Below, one piece after another: positions 22,211-30,058 of a stretch of DNA of 37,680 nucleotides. The notes under the pieces are model-generated. The model made no database searches and was not told where the DNA came from. It saw only the letters and a list, made by a program, of their open reading frames with translations. This DNA is from DATDXN01 sp035289305. Lineage in GTDB: Bacteria; Patescibacteriota; Microgenomatia; UBA1406; HO2-37-13b. The stretch spans positions 1 through 37,680 of the forward strand of contig DATDXN010000018.1 of the NCBI GenBank assembly GCA_035289305.1. Reading direction: 5' to 3'. The translations under genes were made by a program, and so were the position numbers. The stretch's first letter is position 1. Each line of letters opens with the position of its first letter.

Positions 22211-23302
22211 TTGAGGTTTTGAAATATCCTTTATCTTTTCAGGAAGACACGATGCATCTGTTTTACCACTCACACGACAACGAATATATGCATGGATATC
22301 ATCGAAATTTCCATCGCGTGGAATGAGCACATATTTCCCACCGTACTCTTTATACGGCGGAACTGTGAAAAAATCTTGATTGAGCGAAATCATCTCGATT
22401 TTCGGCTTTGTAAAATATACCTCTTTCGCAAGATATGCAATGTCACGGTTTGACATATCACGCTCAACAATAGCATTGAGCAGTACATACATGCCGCGCA
22501 ACTCTTCTAAGTTGGGATTTTTTAGTTTTTGCAGTATTTTTTCATACAGACTCATGAAGATTTTCTGTTGACGCCTCGCTCGAGCGAAATCAGTTCCCTC
22601 TATTTTATCGGGAGAAAAACGCGAACGAGCAAATTTCAAAGCACGCACTCCATCCATATGCTCCCATCCTTTTTGAAAAGTTATATATTCGTATCGACAT
22701 GCAAACTCGTCCTTTCCATCACATACATCATTTTCTCTCCCTTTTATAGGATATTTGAAATCTTCAAAACTGCGATCGATATATACATTAATACCTCCGA
22801 TATAATCAATGAGTTTTGAAAACCGTTCAAAATCAATGATAAAAACAGCGTCAATTGCGCGTCCGGTGACTACCCCAACCGACCTTTTCACTAAAGAAAA
22901 TCCTTCTCCTTTCTGTTTCCCGTAGTAATATGCTGTATTGACGCGATCTTGAAGATCGGCAATCCAAATATCGCGCGCAAGAGAAACAACGTATATGCCC
23001 TTATTGCCCAATGTGACAGACATAAGCGAATCAGTAAGCTCCGCCCCCTCATGAAATTCTCCTCCTTTTCCCAAAAGAAGTATGGTTATCTGACTATTTT
23101 CTGGTTTTTTTTCAAGCAGCAATGTAAGCGGGGAAACGCCAAAAACTTCATGGAAAAAACGATAATAGGGAGAAATAAGAAAGTACAGGTAAAAAAATCC
23201 TCCCATTAAAAGCGCTCCCACCAGTAAAACCACCAATAAGTTTTTGTTGGTGTTTTTCTTTTTTGAGCGGGAAGACTTCTTGATCGATATGTCATGCGGC
23301 AT
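22205..23302 (-). CDS. LytR-CpsA-Psr (LCP) family cell wall ligase
   Basis: LCP enzymes transfer undecaprenyl-linked glycopolymers to peptidoglycan on the outer membrane face of the cytoplasmic membrane. The 365-residue protein has a basic N-terminus, one membrane helix (21-43), and the LCP domain. Motifs seen are ITILLLGKGG, LTDSLMSVTL, the Arg/Asp pair in VVSLARDIWI, IDYIGGINVYID, and MDGVRALKFARSRFSPDKIEGTDFARARRQQ (the conserved Y/F-A-R-xR region). The ATG at 23302 overlaps the tpiA stop by 11 nt; an in-frame ATG at 23365 would overlap it by 74 nt and is unlikely. It fits a Gram-positive-like envelope carrying a wall polymer. Confidence 0.9.
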   Translation of the reverse strand: MPHDISIKKSSRSKKKNTNKNLLVVLLVGALLMGGFFYLYFLISPYYRFFHEVFGVSPLTLLLEKKPENSQITILLLGKGGEFHEGAELTDSLMSVTLGNKGIYVVSLARDIWIADLQDRVNTAYYYGKQKGEGFSLVKRSVGVVTGRAIDAVFIIDFERFSKLIDYIGGINVYIDRSFEDFKYPIKGRENDVCDGKDEFACRYEYITFQKGWEHMDGVRALKFARSRFSPDKIEGTDFARARRQQKIFMSLYEKILQKLKNPNLEELRGMYVLLNAIVERDMSNRDIAYLAKEVYFTKPKIEMISLNQDFFTVPPYKEYGGKYVLIPRDGNFDDIHAYIRCRVSGKTDASCLPEKIKDISKPQL

Positions 23303-23969
23303 ACTGTTTGATGATCTCAAAAAATGATTGTGGATTCCGCGAGGCTCCTCCGACCAGCAGTCCATCTATTTCTGAACTGTTGAGATATTCGCCGGCATTG
23401 CTTTTTTGCACTGATCCACCATAGATGAAGTATGTTCCAGAAAGTAGTCGAAGATTTTTTTTCATCGCAAGCACCTTTTGAAGGGGCTCATTATTACCCG
23501 TCCCAATTGCCTCGATGGGCTCGTATGCGACAAAACGAACATGTGAGGGAATATTATCTCCTGCTCCTCGAACACAAAAAATCGGCTCAAGACCATTTTT
23601 TGTTGCCTCACTACATTTCTGGGAAAGTATTCGCTCTGTCTCTCCAAAGTAATACCGCCTTTCACTATGTCCGATGATGGCATAGCGGGCAAAACCAGTC
23701 AGTGCACGCGCATTGATCTCTCCAGTATATGCTCCTTCGGGAAAGAAAGATACATCTTGGGCTCCAACCTGCACAAAAGATAGGTGTTTGGTTTTTTCTC
23801 TCACTAATGAAAGAAAAGGAGCAGGCGGACAGATAATGATGCGAAAACTGCCGAGGGGAGATGGGAAATCATAGGAGATAAATGTGCTCACCCATTGAAG
23901 GGTTTCTCTTTCAGTGAAGTTTGATTTCCAATTGGCAATAATGTATTTTGTCTTTTTTTCTGCCTTCAT
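23292..23969 (-). CDS. tpiA: Triosephosphate isomerase (short)
   Basis: TIM interconverts dihydroxyacetone phosphate and glyceraldehyde-3-phosphate in glycolysis. Catalytic residues are all present: N13 and K15 in ANWKSN, H101 in IIGHSERR, and E150 in VAYEPIEAIGTG. The phosphate-binding segment FIYGGSV is at about 181-187. At 225 residues it is about 25 shorter than usual, with shortened helices, but the barrel motifs are complete. It is the first gene of a leftward pair with the LCP gene. Its promoter is shared face-to-face with uvrD. Confidence 0.97.
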   Translation of the reverse strand: MKAEKKTKYIIANWKSNFTERETLQWVSTFISYDFPSPLGSFRIIICPPAPFLSLVREKTKHLSFVQVGAQDVSFFPEGAYTGEINARALTGFARYAIIGHSERRYYFGETERILSQKCSEATKNGLEPIFCVRGAGDNIPSHVRFVAYEPIEAIGTGNNEPLQKVLAMKKNLRLLSGTYFIYGGSVQKSNAGEYLNSSEIDGLLVGGASRNPQSFFEIIKQYAA

Positions 23970-23977
23970 TGTGCTAG

Positions 23978-24009
23978 TATATTATATCTATGAAGAGCAA
24001 CTTATTCAA
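23978..24009. promoter_or_regulatory. Overlapping divergent promoters of tpiA and uvrD
   Basis: Leftward: TTGAAT (24009-24004, within uvrD) is 17 nt from TATAAT (23986-23981), 11 nt before the tpiA ATG. Rightward: TATATT (23978-23983) ends 6 nt before the uvrD ATG. The two -10 boxes occupy the same bases, so only one polymerase can bind at a time. Confidence 0.6.
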
Positions 24010-25744
24010 ATCTTTAAATACTGAACAAAAAAAGGCAGTTTCTTTTTGCTCTGGTCCCGCAATCATACTTGCGGGCGCAGGATCGGGGAAAACACGAGTG
24101 CTCACCCATAAAGTACTCAACCTCATAGAAAATTACAAAATCTCACCTACTTCAGTTCTCATGATCACCTTCACCAATAAAGCAGCAGGAGAAATGAAAA
24201 ACAGAATGAAATATACTCTCGGGTATATTGGGACGTTTCACTCTTTTTGTTGTGGCGTGCTTCGCACATGGGGGAGAAAAATAGGAGTCGCAGCAGGCTT
24301 TAGTATCTATGATGATGCAGACCAAAAAGATGCCATAAAAGATATCATGACATCACTGCGCCTCCCCAAAAAATACAGCCCTGCGACACTTTTGTACACT
24401 ATTTCCTCTGCTAAAAATCAACTCATGGACGCAAAAACGTTTAAGAAAATGGTGAGGAAATCCGATGATCAAACTACTTCAGTCGTGTATGACCATTATG
24501 AAAAAATCCTCGCCAAAAACAACGCGCTTGATTTTGACGATTTGCTTTTTAAGACCGTCGTGTTGTTTAAAACCCATCGGGACGTACTCTCGTTCTATCA
24601 AGAGCTATTTCGCTATATTCTTGTTGATGAATTTCACGATACAAACTTCGCTCAATATATCCTCACGAAGCTATTGGGACAAAAATACCAAAATGTCACT
24701 ATTGTTGGAGATTTCTCGCAAAGTATTTATTCATGGAGAGGCGCTGAAATAGAAAACCTCAAAAAATTTCAAAAAGATTTTCCCAAAAGCCGTGTATTTC
24801 ACCTTGAGGAAAACTACCGATCAACACAACGTATCCTCGATTTTGCGTATACCATTATCTCCCAAAACCAAACACATCCGATACTCAAACTGCACACAAA
24901 TAACGAAGAAGGGAGCGATGTCACGATCGAAAAACTTGAAAACGAACAATACGAGGCCATCTTTATAGCAGATCTCGTTGAGAAAATACTCATACGGGGA
25001 GAAAAAGCAGCGGTGCTTTACCGCATCAATGCCCAATCTCGCATCATCGAAGAAGCGCTCCTGCATCGGGGTATCCCTTATACTCTTGTGGGAGGAACAC
25101 GATTTTACGGCCGAAAAGAGATAAAGGATATTCTCTCATATATCCGACTTCTCGCAAACCCCTCCGATATGATTTCTTTGAAAAGAGCGCTTTCTCTGGG
25201 GAAACGGCGGTTTGGAGATTTCAAGAAATTGTACGAAAAAACGGCAAAACAGCTTCCCACAACACTTGAGGTCATTGACCAGATACTCACGTACACTAAA
25301 TACACAGAGCTTTTTGATGAAAAAGTAGCAGAAGATGCTGCGCGGCTTGAAAACATCAAGGAGCTTCGATCTGTGGCGGTTCGGTTTCCAGTCGTTTTCA
25401 ACTTTCTGGAGCAAGTGGCGCTCGTTGAATCAGAGTATTCAGAGAGTGAAAAACGCCACCCTACCAATGATAATGTCTCTCTGATGACACTTCATCAAGC
25501 AAAAGGACTTGAATTTCCCTATGTGTTTATCGCAGGACTTGAGGAAGGAATCCTTCCTCACGCAAAAGCTTTATATGATACGCTCAACCTTGAAGAAGAA
25601 CGCAGGCTTTTCTATGTCGGGATCACGAGAGCGCAAAAAGAACTCTATATCACTCATGTATCACGACGGTTTTTGTTTGGCCGAATGGCCTACGCAGTTC
25701 CTTCACGATTTATTGAGTCAACAATCGCCATACCAACGTTTTAA
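23990..25744 (+). CDS. UvrD/PcrA-type superfamily 1 DNA helicase, short
   Basis: UvrD/PcrA unwinds DNA 3' to 5' in repair and replication restart. The 584-residue protein has motif I AGAGSGKT (28-35), Ia ITFTNKAAGEM, motif II DEFHDT (213-218), motif III GDFSQSIYSWRGA, motif IV LEENYRST, motif V VSLMTLHQAKGLEFPYVFIAG, and motif VI EERRLFYVGITRAQKELY. Motif II has histidine where DEFQDT or DEYQDT is usual. It lacks about 130 residues at the C-terminus, including the RNA-polymerase-binding Tudor-like domain. Domains 1B and 2B are also compact. Rep or AddA-like alternatives are less likely. Confidence 0.9.
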   Translation: MKSNLFKSLNTEQKKAVSFCSGPAIILAGAGSGKTRVLTHKVLNLIENYKISPTSVLMITFTNKAAGEMKNRMKYTLGYIGTFHSFCCGVLRTWGRKIGVAAGFSIYDDADQKDAIKDIMTSLRLPKKYSPATLLYTISSAKNQLMDAKTFKKMVRKSDDQTTSVVYDHYEKILAKNNALDFDDLLFKTVVLFKTHRDVLSFYQELFRYILVDEFHDTNFAQYILTKLLGQKYQNVTIVGDFSQSIYSWRGAEIENLKKFQKDFPKSRVFHLEENYRSTQRILDFAYTIISQNQTHPILKLHTNNEEGSDVTIEKLENEQYEAIFIADLVEKILIRGEKAAVLYRINAQSRIIEEALLHRGIPYTLVGGTRFYGRKEIKDILSYIRLLANPSDMISLKRALSLGKRRFGDFKKLYEKTAKQLPTTLEVIDQILTYTKYTELFDEKVAEDAARLENIKELRSVAVRFPVVFNFLEQVALVESEYSESEKRHPTNDNVSLMTLHQAKGLEFPYVFIAGLEEGILPHAKALYDTLNLEEERRLFYVGITRAQKELYITHVSRRFLFGRMAYAVPSRFIESTIAIPTF

Positions 25745-25746
25745 GA

Positions 25747-26940
25747 TCACAATGCATACACGTGCAAGTATAGTGTTGATACGTTAGAGTCTTTGTGAAC
25801 TAATTTTACATAATGCAGCGAACACCCAACCGAAAAACTCCCCCGGTATAAAGTACCATCGGCTACCGCGGATACTTTATCTGATGATCCAATAATATCA
25901 ATACCATTGTGGAAATTGTAAACCCTCCCCACCCATGTATTCCTCACCGCCCATGTCGTGCCATATCCTTGATTCATTTTAATAATCGGAGAAAGAGGCC
26001 ATTCCCAACTCCCTGAAGGATTGAACCCATCTCCATCTCCTGATCCACACGAGGAACCAGAGCAATTGTTATATTCAACAGGCTTTAAGTATTGAAAAGG
26101 ATTGACGACATTATTATTCTCTTGCGTAATGAAATGGAGATGCGAACCTGAAGAGTTACATGACCGTCCGGAAATAACAGTCGCAATTGCATCTCCACGC
26201 ACAACGTCTCTTAACTTCACTTCAGTTCCTTTACCCGCTATAATTCCTTGAATAGCGGCGTATTCAGCCCGTGCTTTCGCCAAAAGGTCTTGATAGATTT
26301 TTTCATCATTTTTGGTCACTTCAAGGAGTCGCTCTTTTGCAATACGCTGTTCATTGAGCGCGATTTTCTGCCGTCCAAGCGTGATTTTGAGCTCATCAAG
26401 CTTTTTTTTCTTCTCCTCGCGAAGTTCCTTTTGTTCCTCGAAGTTCACCTTTGCCTGTTGCGCTTGAAAGGCAATGCGCTGGTCGTTGTTTTGGGTAACT
26501 TTGAGGTATTTGAACCGATTGACCAATGTTCCCAGATTTTTCTCGTCCAAAAACATGTCAAAAAAATCTGTCTTACCAGCTTTATATCCTTCAATGATTT
26601 TCTGAATCATGACTGTGCTTAAATAATCAAGAGAACTATTGAGATCGTCAACTTTTTTGGTAAGCTTCCCGATCTCCTCGGTGGTTTTTACGATGTTTTC
26701 CTCGGTTTGCTGGATTCTAAATGTCGTGATTGAAATCTGCGTATCCATGTAGTTTATTTGAGAAGAAAGAGTATTTTTTTCACTCTCAAGCGCTGAAAGT
26801 TTTCGCGTATATTCCTCAATCTTTACTCCAAGTTCCTCCTGTCTTTTTTCTGTTTCGCTCTGGGAAGAAACTCTCGGCGTCAGGGAATAAAAAAAAAGAA
26901 GGAATACAAGAAGAACTGGAAAAATAATTTTCCTCACCAT
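25747..26940 (-). CDS. Coiled-coil murein hydrolase/EnvC-like protein with permuted M23 (LytM) domain
   Basis: The 397-residue protein has a signal peptide or anchor (1-26), a long coiled coil (about 28-235) like EnvC and PcsB, and a C-terminal M23-like part. The M23 elements come in unusual order. First comes the normal end of the domain (236-285): VVRGDAIATVISG, GSHLHF with H267 and H269, and VVNPFQYL. After a Cys/Gly linker comes the normal beginning (311-397): WEWPLS, YGTTW, FHNGID with H344 and D348, VSAVADGTLYRG, and a terminal STLYLHVYAL with H393. The Zn ligands HxxxD and HxH are thus present but swapped. It lies 46 nt downstream of ftsX, whose product typically controls such hydrolases. 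Whether it is catalytic is not shown. Confidence 0.85.
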   Translation of the reverse strand: MVRKIIFPVLLVFLLFFYSLTPRVSSQSETEKRQEELGVKIEEYTRKLSALESEKNTLSSQINYMDTQISITTFRIQQTEENIVKTTEEIGKLTKKVDDLNSSLDYLSTVMIQKIIEGYKAGKTDFFDMFLDEKNLGTLVNRFKYLKVTQNNDQRIAFQAQQAKVNFEEQKELREEKKKKLDELKITLGRQKIALNEQRIAKERLLEVTKNDEKIYQDLLAKARAEYAAIQGIIAGKGTEVKLRDVVRGDAIATVISGRSCNSSGSHLHFITQENNNVVNPFQYLKPVEYNNCSGSSCGSGDGDGFNPSGSWEWPLSPIIKMNQGYGTTWAVRNTWVGRVYNFHNGIDIIGSSDKVSAVADGTLYRGSFSVGCSLHYVKLVHKDSNVSTLYLHVYAL

Positions 26941-26952
26941 GAGCTCATCTTA
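26941..26952 (-). promoter_or_regulatory. -10 box 6 nt before the M23 gene ATG
   Basis: On the reverse strand TAAGAT (26952-26947) is followed by GAGCTC and ATG. It would allow expression separate from ftsEX. Confidence 0.4.
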
Positions 26953-26986
26953 CCATCTTTCCCTCTATGTTTCCAGACGTATACGT

Positions 26987-27883
26987 TTATTTTATATACT
27001 TTCCTGTTGCAAGAAGGTTGCCTATCAAACCCACCGCCACACCAAAAAGAACGATCAAAACATAGGAAAAAATAATGAAGGGAATATTGGGCGGCCATAC
27101 ATGCAGTGTCAACATAGGAATCGTATAAAAAGGAACGCTCCCAAGGCCTATCAGATACCCTCCAACAATTCCTTTTGTGGCAAAAATAATACCGTAGAAT
27201 ACGATATGCGCGAGTGTCGCCGCAAAAAACCCAAAAAATATTCCTTCAGCAAGGAACGGTTTTTTCACATACCACCCCGTTGCGCCAAGCAGTCGTAAAA
27301 GCTCCAATTCTTCTTTCTTTAGCGCGATCTTGAAAGCAGTTATCGTCATCAAAACCACAAAGGTAATAATCAGGAGGAAAATAAAAATACCCAGCGTAAT
27401 TGCGCGCACAACAGCAGTCAATGACAGTAACTTATCAACAATACTTTTCTGAAAATCCACTTCATCTACTTCTGGCTGCTTCTTGAGAAATTCTGCAATT
27501 TCTGTGAGAAACGCAGGTTTTTTGGCATAAATCTCAAGCGATGCGGGTAAAATATCCGAGGACACCATCTCAAGAAGCAGTGGATTATCTTTATTGAGCT
27601 TGCGATATAAAGCAAGCGCCTCGCTTTTTGAGACATATTTCACTTCGCTTGCTTTGTCCGAAGACATGACCGTCTCTTTGATTTTGGTTATTTCCTCTTC
27701 CTCGACATCTGTTTTGAAATACACAGTAACCTGCGGTTTTGCCTCAATATAGGTGAGTACTCCGTGGAGAAACGATATGAGCGTGAAGAAAAAAATCGTC
27801 ATAAACAGCGTGAAAAACAAGATGAGAAAAGAAGCAAGAGACTGATACGGCGTTCTTTTTATTGAGGTAAACACGTCATTCAT
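26987..27883 (-). CDS. ftsX: Cell division ABC transporter permease-like protein FtsX
   Basis: FtsX, with FtsE, forms a mechanotransmitting complex that switches on peptidoglycan hydrolases at the septum. The 298-residue protein has four membrane helices (about 18-45, 165-187, 213-237, 265-290) and a large external loop between the first two (48-160). That loop includes KPQVTVYFKTDVEEEEI and DEVDFQKSIVDKLLSL, the pattern of FtsX ectodomains. The cytoplasmic helix KKEELELLRLLGATGWYVKKPF is the coupling region. Its ATG overlaps the ftsE stop by 4 nt. Confidence 0.95.
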   Translation of the reverse strand: MNDVFTSIKRTPYQSLASFLILFFTLFMTIFFFTLISFLHGVLTYIEAKPQVTVYFKTDVEEEEITKIKETVMSSDKASEVKYVSKSEALALYRKLNKDNPLLLEMVSSDILPASLEIYAKKPAFLTEIAEFLKKQPEVDEVDFQKSIVDKLLSLTAVVRAITLGIFIFLLIITFVVLMTITAFKIALKKEELELLRLLGATGWYVKKPFLAEGIFFGFFAATLAHIVFYGIIFATKGIVGGYLIGLGSVPFYTIPMLTLHVWPPNIPFIIFSYVLIVLFGVAVGLIGNLLATGKYIK

Positions 27884-28554
27884 ATATCATATCCTCCTTT
27901 TTTATCTTTGATAATTCTGCCCTTCTCAAGCGTAATCACTCTTTTTTTGAGACTTGAAACGATATCTACATTGTGCGTGGCGATAATAATGGTTTTTTTT
28001 GCGCTCAATTTTTTGAAAATACCCATGATTTCCCATGACGTTTTTGGGTCAAGATTGCCTGTTGGCTCATCTGCCAGAAGAATATGGCGATCACCACATA
28101 TGGCACGTGCGATGGCAACGCGCTGGAGCTCTCCCGCCGAAAGCTGTACGGGAAATAAATGTTCTTTTGAAGAGAGGCCAACAAGCGCAAGCACCCGCTT
28201 TACTTCATCATGCATAGTATGTTCATCCCATTTGACTACTTTAAGAGCAAGCGCTATATTTTCAAGCACGGTATTTTCATGAAGAACTTTAAAATCCTGA
28301 AAAACGACTCCGATGGATTGCCGCAATTTTTCTGTATGTGGAAAATGTTTATCGGAGATGATCACGCCGTCAACCGTAATTTTGCCTGATGTGGGAGTGA
28401 GAAAGCGAGGAATAAGCTTGATAATCGTCGTCTTGCCTGCGCCTGATGTTCCGGTCAAAAAAACAAACTCATTTTTCGCGATAGTGAATGAGACATTGTC
28501 AAGTGCGACGGTTCCCAGCGGAAATGTCTTTGAAACATGGTGAAAGACGATCAT
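27880..28554 (-). CDS. ftsE: Cell division ATPase FtsE
   Basis: FtsE is the ABC ATPase partner of FtsX. The 224-residue protein has Walker A GTSGAGKT (35-42), the Q-loop VVFQDFKVL (about 83-91), the signature LSAGELQR (138-145), Walker B ILLADEPTGNLD (158-169) and the H-loop IIATHN. The start at 28554 overlaps the preceding gene's stop as ATGA; an upstream start at 28587 lies inside that gene and is not needed. Motifs and length are standard. Confidence 0.96.
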   Translation of the reverse strand: MIVFHHVSKTFPLGTVALDNVSFTIAKNEFVFLTGTSGAGKTTIIKLIPRFLTPTSGKITVDGVIISDKHFPHTEKLRQSIGVVFQDFKVLHENTVLENIALALKVVKWDEHTMHDEVKRVLALVGLSSKEHLFPVQLSAGELQRVAIARAICGDRHILLADEPTGNLDPKTSWEIMGIFKKLSAKKTIIIATHNVDIVSSLKKRVITLEKGRIIKDKKGGYDI

Positions 28555-28994
28555 AAAACTTCGACCAAGCCAACGTCCATGAGCCAACCAGCTTTCTCTC
28601 CGCTAAATGTTTCCCCCCACACGCGGATTTTCTGCCCGATATACGCGGAAAGGTCCACGGTTGTTGAGGTAAGATACACATTTTGCGACTCCCCACCCGG
28701 GCGCTCCAGATGAAATTGTCCCTCTCCCTCAATTCCACCTTCGCGAAGCGTCCCCTCCGCACTGTCTTTGAAGGTTTTTTTATCGAGGATCCCGACTGCT
28801 TTTTTGACCACTCTGGTTTGACTCACACCTCCTGCAGATGACACAAGTTTTTTGATGAAAGAGGCGCCAAATCCGCTGACGACACCCGCAGCAATGACGA
28901 CGAGACAAATGATGAGTACTTTTTTGGGGGGAATTCCTTCGTTTTCTACGTTTAACTGACGCATCACAACGTCTTCTTTTTTATCTTTCTCCAT
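28551..28994 (-). CDS. Single-helix membrane protein with OB-fold-like domain, FtsEX-linked
   Basis: The 147-residue protein has a charged cytoplasmic N-terminus, one membrane helix (about 26-46), and an external beta-rich domain. The C-terminal part VYLTSTTVDLSAYIGQKIRV, then WGETF and GWLMDVGLVEVL, looks like an OB fold. Its stop overlaps the ftsE start as ATGA, so the two are translationally coupled. I do not recognise a named family. The position suggests a third component of, or a regulator for, the FtsEX complex. Confidence 0.72.
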   Translation of the reverse strand: MEKDKKEDVVMRQLNVENEGIPPKKVLIICLVVIAAGVVSGFGASFIKKLVSSAGGVSQTRVVKKAVGILDKKTFKDSAEGTLREGGIEGEGQFHLERPGGESQNVYLTSTTVDLSAYIGQKIRVWGETFSGEKAGWLMDVGLVEVL

Positions 28995-29009
28995 ATAGTT
29001 TCTATAATC

Positions 29010-29040
29010 ATTATAACAGCTATAACCAATAATTAATCAA
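29010..29040 (-). promoter_or_regulatory. Candidate promoter of the ftsEX unit
   Basis: On the reverse strand TTGATT (29040-29035) lies 19 nt from TATAAT (29015-29010), which is 15 nt before the ATG at 28994. The -35 overlaps the prfB 3' end. Confidence 0.4.
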
Positions 29041-30046
29041 GTGGTTTTTTCTTGAGATATGATTCAATGAGTCCGTCCAGATGTCCATCAAGCACGCTTT
29101 CAGCATCATGTTCTTCCCAATTGGTGCGAAGGTCTTTGACTAGTTTGTAGGGATGAAGCACATATGAGCGTATTTGCAGACCCCAACTTGCGATCTTTAC
29201 TTTTTTGAAACTTGCCACTTCTTTTTGCTTGTGCTCCTCCTTCATCTGCCACAATTTCGCCCGCAAAATATGAAGCGCATTTTCTCTATTTTGCTCCTGA
29301 TGTCGCTCTTTTTGGCATACGACGACTATTCCTGATGGCTTGTGTCGCAGACGCACCGCCGTTGAAACTTTGTTGACATTTTGTCCTCCATGTCCGCCGG
29401 AGCGAAAAAATTCCCACTCCAACTCATCAGGATGTATCGCAATTGTGCTTTCGGGAATAAACGGAAGCACTTCAACGAGCGCAAATGACGTCTGCCGCAG
29501 TGCCTTTGCGTTAAACGGAGATTGACGCACGAGCCGATGTACTCCTGCTTCACCCTTCAAATATCCATATGCATACGCTCCCTCTATATGAAATATAATG
29601 CTTTTGATCCCTGCCTCCTCCCCGGCCACTCGATCGACCTCCCGCACCGTCCACTTTTTTGCCTCGCTAAAGCGCGTATACATGCGCGCAAGCATGCTGG
29701 TCCAATCCATAGCCTCAACTCCTCCTTGTCCCGCATGAATAGAAAGTATCACATTACCCTTATCATGAGGACCTGAAAAGAAAAGCAGTACTTCATAGCG
29801 GGTTAGCAGTTTTTCAAGCTCCTCCATATTTTTCTCTTCCCATAGAAGCTCCATCATCTGCGCATCTTCAATTTCCTGGCGAAGAAGTGCGATTTTCTTC
29901 ATGGTTTCTCGCGCATCCTCCTGCTTCCAAAACAGAGGATCAAGCGTTTTTTGCGTGAACACCTCAAGCTCTTTTTGTTTTTCTCCCGCATTCAATTTTT
30001 CAAGCAGTAGTGAGAGTCGTTTATGAATATCTTCTTTATTTTCCAT
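29033..30046 (-). CDS. prfB: Peptide chain release factor 2
   Basis: RF2 terminates translation at UAA and UGA. The 337-residue protein carries the SPF anticodon-like tripeptide at 176-178 (RQSPFNAKALRQTSF), which marks RF2 rather than RF1. The catalytic GGQ is at 220-222 in SGGHGGQNVNKVSTAVRLRH. The reading frame is continuous, without the in-frame UGA and frameshift seen in many prfB genes. The N-terminus is shortened (usual length about 365). It precedes the ftsEX unit, an order also seen in Gram-positive bacteria. Its presence indicates that UGA is a stop here. Confidence 0.97.
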   Translation of the reverse strand: MENKEDIHKRLSLLLEKLNAGEKQKELEVFTQKTLDPLFWKQEDARETMKKIALLRQEIEDAQMMELLWEEKNMEELEKLLTRYEVLLFFSGPHDKGNVILSIHAGQGGVEAMDWTSMLARMYTRFSEAKKWTVREVDRVAGEEAGIKSIIFHIEGAYAYGYLKGEAGVHRLVRQSPFNAKALRQTSFALVEVLPFIPESTIAIHPDELEWEFFRSGGHGGQNVNKVSTAVRLRHKPSGIVVVCQKERHQEQNRENALHILRAKLWQMKEEHKQKEVASFKKVKIASWGLQIRSYVLHPYKLVKDLRTNWEEHDAESVLDGHLDGLIESYLKKKPLD

Positions 30047-30058
30047 TCCTAGATTATA

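Noticed and set aside
29033..30046. Programmed frameshift in prfB
   Set aside because: The frame is continuous from ATG; no internal UGA or slippery site is present.
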